From Methylococcaceae bacterium (GTDB lineage Bacteria; Pseudomonadota; Gammaproteobacteria; Methylococcales; Methylomonadaceae), in NCBI GenBank assembly GCA_016715325.1, contig JADKAL010000009.1:59034-123033 (forward strand): DNA of 64,000 nucleotides, in the 5' to 3' direction. This document shows, one piece after another, positions 59,371-64,000 of the stretch. How positions within the stretch are numbered: position 1 is the first letter of the stretch; each line of letters begins with the position of its first letter. The position numbers and the translations under genes were made by a program. The notes under the pieces are model-generated. The model saw nothing but the letters and a program-made list of their open reading frames with translations, ran no database searches and was not told where the DNA came from.

Positions 59371-60189
59371 TTAATCCCGCAACAATTCATTAATGCCTGT
59401 TTTGCTACGCGTTTTTTCATCGACTTGTTTGATAATAACAGCGCAATACAAACTGTATTTACCGTCGCTGGAAGGCAAATTACCGGAGACGACAACCGAT
59501 CCCGCAGGAATCCGTCCGTAGCTTACTTCGCCGGTCATGCGGTTATAGATTTTTGTGCTTTGGCCAATGTACACGCCCATCGAGATAACGCAACCGTCTT
59601 CGACAATCACACCTTCTACGACTTCGGAACGTGCGCCGATAAAGCAATTGTCGCCGATGATCGTCGGATTGGCTTGTAAAGGTTCTAAAACGCCGCCGAT
59701 ACCAACACCGCCGGACAAATGTACATTTTTACCGATCTGCGCGCATGAGCCTACGGTTACCCAGGTATCGACCATCGTGCCGCTGTCCACATACGCGCCG
59801 ATATTAACGTAAGACGGCATTAAAATCGCACCGGGCGCAATATAAGAACCTTTACGCGCCACCGCATTCGGCACCACGCGTACACCCGCTTTGGCGAAGT
59901 CGTCTTCCGAATAACTGGCGTATTTGCAATCGACTTTGTCGTAATATTTGGTATTGCCGCCGTCCATCATGCGGTTTTCGTTGATACGGAATGACAGTAA
60001 TACGGCTTTTTTCAACCATTGGTGGGTAACCCATTCGCCATTGATTTTTTCAGCGACACGCGCTTTACCGGTATCGAGCAGGGACAAAACTTCATTTACG
60101 GCATTACGGACCTCAACACTCGCATTAGCCGGTGTGATGTCGGCGCGTTGTTCAAAGGCATTATTGATGATGGTTTCAAGTTGACTCAT
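59371..60189 (-). CDS. dapD: 2,3,4,5-tetrahydropyridine-2,6-dicarboxylate N-succinyltransferase
   Basis: Succinylates tetrahydrodipicolinate in lysine/DAP synthesis. The 272-residue left-handed beta-helix transferase shows [36 protein letters not shown], then hexapeptide repeats ([51 protein letters not shown]) and [38 protein letters not shown]. Length is normal. It follows dapC by 11 bp. Confidence 0.97.
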   Translation of the reverse strand: MSQLETIINNAFEQRADITPANASVEVRNAVNEVLSLLDTGKARVAEKINGEWVTHQWLKKAVLLSFRINENRMMDGGNTKYYDKVDCKYASYSEDDFAKAGVRVVPNAVARKGSYIAPGAILMPSYVNIGAYVDSGTMVDTWVTVGSCAQIGKNVHLSGGVGIGGVLEPLQANPTIIGDNCFIGARSEVVEGVIVEDGCVISMGVYIGQSTKIYNRMTGEVSYGRIPAGSVVVSGNLPSSDGKYSLYCAVIIKQVDEKTRSKTGINELLRD

Positions 60190-60200
60190 TGTTATTACTT

Positions 60201-61400
60201 TTAGTTTAAGGTGGATAAAAAATGTTTAATTCGATGCGCGGCTTCAATGCACTCTGCCAAAGGCGCTACCAAAGCAATACGGACATGATTCTGCCCCGGA
60301 TTAATGCCCTCATTGTAACGCGACAAAAAGCTACCGGGTAGAACGGTGATGTTTTGTTGCGCAAACAGTTTCTGGCAGAATTCCGTATCGGAAATTGACG
60401 TTTTCAACCAGATATAGAAACTTGCAGGCGGTTTAGAAACCTCACAAACTTCTTGAAGAATCTCAATAAAAGCATCGAATTTGGCGCGGTACAATCGCCT
60501 ATTCTCGATGACATGCGCTTCATCCTGCCAAGCCAAAATACTCGCATGTTGGGTGGGCAACGGCATGGCACAGCCCTGATAGGTGCGGTATTGAAAATAA
60601 CTTTTTAGAATCTCGGCATCGCCTGCGACGAAACCGGAACGCAAACCCGGCGCATTCGAACGTTTAGAAAGGCTATGAAAAACGAGACACCGTTTAAATG
60701 TCGTATTGCCCATTGCATAAGCCGTTTGCAATAAACCGGTAGGCGGATTACTTTCGTCGTCATAAAGCTCGCTGTAGCATTCATCGGAAGCGATGATGAA
60801 ATCATAATGTTCCGCCATATGGATCAATTTTTCCATATCGGCTTGCGCCATTACCGCGCCGCTGGGATTGCCCGGCGAACAGATATAAATCAATTGGCAG
60901 CGTTGCCAAACAGCTTCAGGAACGGCATCAAAGTCAGGCAAATACCCGGTTTCGGCTGTCGTATTCAAGAAATAAGGCTTCGCGCCCGCCAATAAGGCCG
61001 CCCCTTCGTAAATTTGATAAAAAGGATTAGGCATAATCACCACAGGATCTGCCGCCGGATTAACAATACACTGGGCGATTGAAAACAAGGCTTCGCGGGT
61101 ACCGCTAACCGGCAACAACTGGGTTTCAGGATCGATAGCATCACTTGGTATGTTAAAACGCTTACCCAGCCACCCGGCAATCGCTTGCCTCAAACCTAAA
61201 ATGCCTTTGGTCGTGGGATAAACTCCCAAGCCTTTACTATTCTCAAATAGGGCATTTTGAATAAACTCGGGAGTTGGGTGCGTCGGCTCGCCGATGGATA
61301 AAGCAATATGCGCCTTATCCGCCGGAGGAACCAAACCTAGCTTGAGTTGCGCCAGTTTTTCGAACGGATACGGATGGCAATGTGCTAATCCAGGATTCAT
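60201..61400 (-). CDS. dapC: Succinyldiaminopimelate transaminase
   Basis: PLP-dependent class I/II aminotransferase converting N-succinyl-2-amino-6-ketopimelate in lysine synthesis. I place the start at ATG 61400 ([20 protein letters not shown]), the usual N-terminus; the frame is open further upstream but that part overlaps the M48 gene. Motifs are [85 protein letters not shown] and the PLP lysine in [20 protein letters not shown]. About 399 residues, first gene of the dap unit. Confidence 0.95.
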   Translation of the reverse strand: MNPGLAHCHPYPFEKLAQLKLGLVPPADKAHIALSIGEPTHPTPEFIQNALFENSKGLGVYPTTKGILGLRQAIAGWLGKRFNIPSDAIDPETQLLPVSGTREALFSIAQCIVNPAADPVVIMPNPFYQIYEGAALLAGAKPYFLNTTAETGYLPDFDAVPEAVWQRCQLIYICSPGNPSGAVMAQADMEKLIHMAEHYDFIIASDECYSELYDDESNPPTGLLQTAYAMGNTTFKRCLVFHSLSKRSNAPGLRSGFVAGDAEILKSYFQYRTYQGCAMPLPTQHASILAWQDEAHVIENRRLYRAKFDAFIEILQEVCEVSKPPASFYIWLKTSISDTEFCQKLFAQQNITVLPGSFLSRYNEGINPGQNHVRIALVAPLAECIEAAHRIKHFLSTLN

Positions 61401-61416
61401 TTTCAAATACAACGGG

Positions 61417-62197
61417 TTAGATACAATGGGGCTGCTTACCCATGTTTTGTGCTTGTTGAAAAAGGCCCATTGCTTGCGGCATGTGCCGTTCCAAATCTTG
61501 GATGCGGGTGGCATGAGACGGGTGAGTCGACATAAACTCAATCGGTTGTTTGCCCTGGGTTGCTTGATCCATTCGTTGCCACAACCCGATGCTGTGTCGC
61601 GGATCGAACCCTGCTTTAGCCATTAAATCGACACCGATCATATCGGCTTCGCTCTCTTGAGTTCTGCCATAAGGTTTTAAAACACCGTATTCAGCCCCTA
61701 CGCCCAGCAAGCCGAAACCGAGTTGTCCCAGGGGAGAAGTCGGCATCGTCAACGCTTGTAAAATATTCAACCCTTGGCTCATGGCCATTTCTTGCGAAGC
61801 GTTCGTTACTGTGCTTTGCCAACACATGGCCGACCTCATGCCCGATAACGGCGGCAAGTTGTTCTTGATTATCGGCCAATTGCAACATGCCGGTATGGAC
61901 ACCGATTTTATTGCCGGGCAAGGCAAACGCATTGGGCGTCTTGTCTTCAAAGACAACCACTTCCCACTTTCCACCCGTTACATTGGTAATAGCTTGAGCG
62001 ATACAACGTGTCGATTTATTGTATTGCGGATTCAAGCTGATTTTTTTATCCCGTTTTAAGGTATTGAATGCCTGCAACCCCATCTGGTCGACCTGGTTTT
62101 CAGGCAGCATGATGAACTGGCTTCTGCCGGTAGGACTGGTCGCGCAAGACGTTGTTAAACAGGCAATAATGACAATAGGAAATAATTTGTTAAACAT
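61417..62197 (-). pseudogene. M48 family metallopeptidase lipoprotein, frameshifted
   Basis: A LoiP/YggG-like zinc peptidase lipoprotein. The signal peptide MFNKLFPIVIIACLTTSCAT has lipobox TTSC. The body shows NAFALPGNKIGVHTGMLQLA and the zinc motif AAVIGHEVGHVLAKHSNER. The frame then runs into nonsense (NGHEPRVEYF). Shifting one base near 61794-61802 restores SQEMAMSQGLNILQALTMPTSP, then QESEADMIGVDLMAKAGFDPRHSIGLWQRMDQ, FMSTHPSHATRIQDLERHMPQA and a stop at 61417, about 259 residues as in the family. It probably degrades misfolded outer-membrane proteins. The event is a single-base change in ordinary sequence. Confidence 0.85.
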
Positions 62198-62742
62198 TCA
62201 TAAAGTCCTATGGAATACGGTAAGGGCTGGTATTTTAGCGTAACTCAGGGGTGAAAGTTTAAAAATCTGGCTTTTGGAGGCTTATTGTCTTTTGTTGAAA
62301 AGACTTAAAAGTTTAGATTAGGCTATAATTTGGATGTAGAGACGTGCCGTTAGATGGTATTTGATGTGTCGCTAACGCGACGGTTGTTTTAATGTGGGTT
62401 CTCGTACCCACGGACGAGATACTTTCTTTTGCTTCGCCAAAAGAAAGTTTCCAAAGAAAAGGCGACCCGATGCCGCTTATTTCCTGCGTTCCTCAGTTTT
62501 GACGGGGATTGCCGGAAGGACTTCCTGTCCCTCCGGCAGCGTGCGCATCCCTGCCGCGCCCCTTCGGGCAATTCCCGCCAAAACTTCCGGTACTCGGCGC
62601 GGCATATGGGGATTGATTTTATTAACAATTTAAAACATAGCGAACGAAGTAAAGCAAACCTTTGGCCTGCAAATGTCAGTCGCAAGCGATATACCTCGTT
62701 TTGAAGTACAACTCAGTGGTATTTACATGTTGGGAATACAAG
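62198..62742. other. Gene-free interval: repeat A and GC-rich tract before the NACHT gene
   Basis: It contains repeat family A copy 2 (62367-62431). A hairpin CTTTCTTTT/AAAAGAAAG and a GC-rich stretch with several inverted repeats follow (62440-62620). This type of element, ending in AAAAGAAAG-style hairpins, looks like a non-coding mobile or REP-like repeat. Open frames in it on both strands have no protein-like composition. Confidence 0.5.
62367..62431. repeat. Dispersed repeat, family A copy 2
   Basis: About 65 bp matching 45921-45986; the shared core is GTGGGTTCTCGTACCCACGG with an ACGAGATACTTT continuation. It lies ~170 bp after the M48 gene start (the two genes flanking are divergent) and 310 bp upstream of the NACHT gene, close to the border where base composition drops. 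Confidence 0.8.
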
Positions 62743-64000
62743 ATGCTTGAACAGCTAATTAAAAAAGCAACAGGAGGTTTAGATAATGTCGTAAATGAAC
62801 TAATTAATGCTGCACAAGATAAGGTAAAAGAAAAAATTGCTGAAGTTTTTTCAATTAACAAGCTTGAAAAGCTAAAGACAAATATTGCTAGAGTCGGGAA
62901 AGTTAAGACAATTTTAAATCCTGATTCAATTATGGAACTGAAAGATATTTTCATTGAAAGTGCAATATCATTAAATGATGCGGGAATTTTTCAATCAGTG
63001 GAAAATTTCATCTCAAATCACATCCTAATTGAGGGAGGACCAGGACAAGGAAAGTCATTGTATCTTAGGCACCTCTGTTTAAGTGAAGGTAAGAGACCTC
63101 ATTACATACCTATTTTTATCGAGTTTAGATACTTAAAGTATGAAAAAAGCCTAAGAGAAGAATTATTCGATCAAATAAATGAATTTGGTGTTGAATTAGA
63201 TGACATCCTTTTTGATTATTTAGCTCAATCAAAAAAACTTTTGTTTATTCTTGACGGATTTGATGAAATTCCAAACTTAGCTAGGCAAAAAATTTCTCGC
63301 GATTTAGAAACAATTGCAAGAACTTATCCTGATTTAAAAATTATTGTTTCTTCTAGACCAGATTCGGGAATGGGATCTTCAATTTATTTTAAAAAATTCA
63401 AAATTTCGTATCTAAATCTCGAACAACAGCACGCCTTTATCAATCATTTATATAATAACCAACAACAAGCAAAAAAAATTATCGATATTTTGAATGAAAG
63501 TAAATTCTTAGCAGACGTTACAAATACCCCATTGCTTCTCACTTTATTCGCTATTACTTATAACGCTAGACAATTTAAACCTGATAGTTTATCTGAGTTT
63601 TATAGTGTAATCTTTCCAACTATGCTTTATCGGCATGATCGCATGAAAATTGGTTATGAAAGAGAAAGGAAATCTAAACTAACTGATTATCAAATGCAAA
63701 GACTCTTTGAAGCTTTTAGTTTTATCACTAAATAATAACAAAACCAGATTTAGTTCATCTAAATTTCATGAGTTTCTAGATCTTGCATCAAAGCAAGAGA
63801 GAATCGATGAAAATCTGGAAGATAAATTAATTGATGATTTGACTCAGATAACAGCCCTCATTATACCTGATGGTTTTGATGACTTTTCATTTTCCCACAA
63901 AAGTATTCAAGAGTATTTCGCAGCCGTTTTTATTTCTAAAATTGCTGAAGGAAAAAGGTTTAAATTTTATAGTAACCTTTCCAACAATTTTGATGAATTT
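62743..64000 (+). pseudogene. NACHT NTPase, frameshifted and cut by window end
   Basis: A STAND-type NACHT ATPase (bNACHT-like), from ATG 62743 (MLEQLIKKATGGLDNVVNELINAA). Walker A is LIEGGPGQGKSLYLRHLC (about residues 94-111), Walker B KKLLFILDGFDEIPNLARQKI (about 165-185), with sensor-like IVSSRPDSG and TPLLLTLFAI following. The frame stops at 63735 (FSFITK). Skipping one A in the AAA run at 63730-63732 continues NNNKTRFSSSKFHEFL and then DFSFSHKSIQEYFAAVFISKIA, the typical NACHT helical end (SHxSIQEYF), open to the window edge. The C-terminal sensor domain lies outside. It is very AT-rich relative to its left flank, typical of acquired defence genes. Function inferred: antiphage sensing. 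Confidence 0.75.

Noticed and set aside
62389..62704. Open frames on both strands in the GC-rich tract before the NACHT gene
   Set aside because: They overlap the dispersed repeat and its hairpins, have Arg/Pro/Cys-rich non-protein-like composition, and no RBS.

Overview
The window looks like the chromosome of a gammaproteobacterial (type I, Methylococcales-like) methanotroph or a close relative. The evidence is gene content: a PPi-dependent 6-phosphofructokinase of the kind used by the ribulose monophosphate methanotrophs, a SoxYZ-like carrier of the family linked to PQQ dehydrogenases, a PEP-CTERM-like surface protein, and gammaproteobacterial gene orders (dapC-dapD-arsC-like-dapE, prfB/lysS, udg-rimI). 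Genus cannot be fixed from this window alone. Most of the DNA is moderately AT-rich. Two stretches are clearly more AT-rich and look acquired: 15985-17828 and 62743-64000.

Layout. 1-12150: a small hypothetical, a TonB-dependent receptor, a BepA-like protease, a TPR lipoprotein, dusA, folE, hemH, a membrane-anchored MutS-like ATPase, purT and a lytic transglycosylase. 12160-18950: a small HNH-like protein, the SoxYZ-like carrier, a PEP-CTERM-like protein, lysS and prfB. Between prfB and lysS sits a two-gene cassette of an ABC/OLD-type ATPase and a small PD-(D/E)XK-like protein. prfB carries the classical programmed +1 frameshift. 19647-28523: a surface and envelope island with a 1327-residue cadherin-like/beta-helix protein, three phage-tail-collar proteins, three DUF6916 proteins, a GNAT enzyme and a collagen-like DNRLRE protein. 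28828-33934: a glycosyltransferase, a sulfotransferase and a giant TPR/GT-D protein. 34333-40477: ftsK, ycgN-like, a YeeE/YedE pair and a SIMPL protein. 40745-45918: a compact operon of carbamoyltransferase, a two-domain haem-oxygenase-like diiron protein and an AlkB-like membrane hydroxylase, probably specialised metabolism. 46287-50904: small conserved proteins, a lipoprotein and an ImpA-like metalloprotease. 51251-61400: housekeeping (rimI, udg, leuA, pssA, pfp, dapE, arsC-like, dapD, dapC). 61417-64000: an M48 lipoprotein protease, a dispersed repeat and a NACHT NTPase running off the edge.

A striking property of the window is the number of interrupted genes. Eight genes carry what looks like a single-base indel: MutS-like, third collar protein, glycosyltransferase, carbamoyltransferase, ImpA-like, leuA, M48 protease and NACHT. 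The BepA-like gene has an in-frame stop inside its signal peptide. Several indels lie in short homopolymers and some hit genes expected to be needed (leuA), so uncorrected sequencing or assembly error is the most economical explanation. The prfB frameshift is different: it is the conserved programmed site. The best candidates for undescribed biology are the ATPase/nuclease-like cassette between prfB and lysS, the carbamoyltransferase/diiron/AlkB operon, and the collar/DUF6916/adhesin island. No tRNA, rRNA, CRISPR array or complete insertion sequence was seen.
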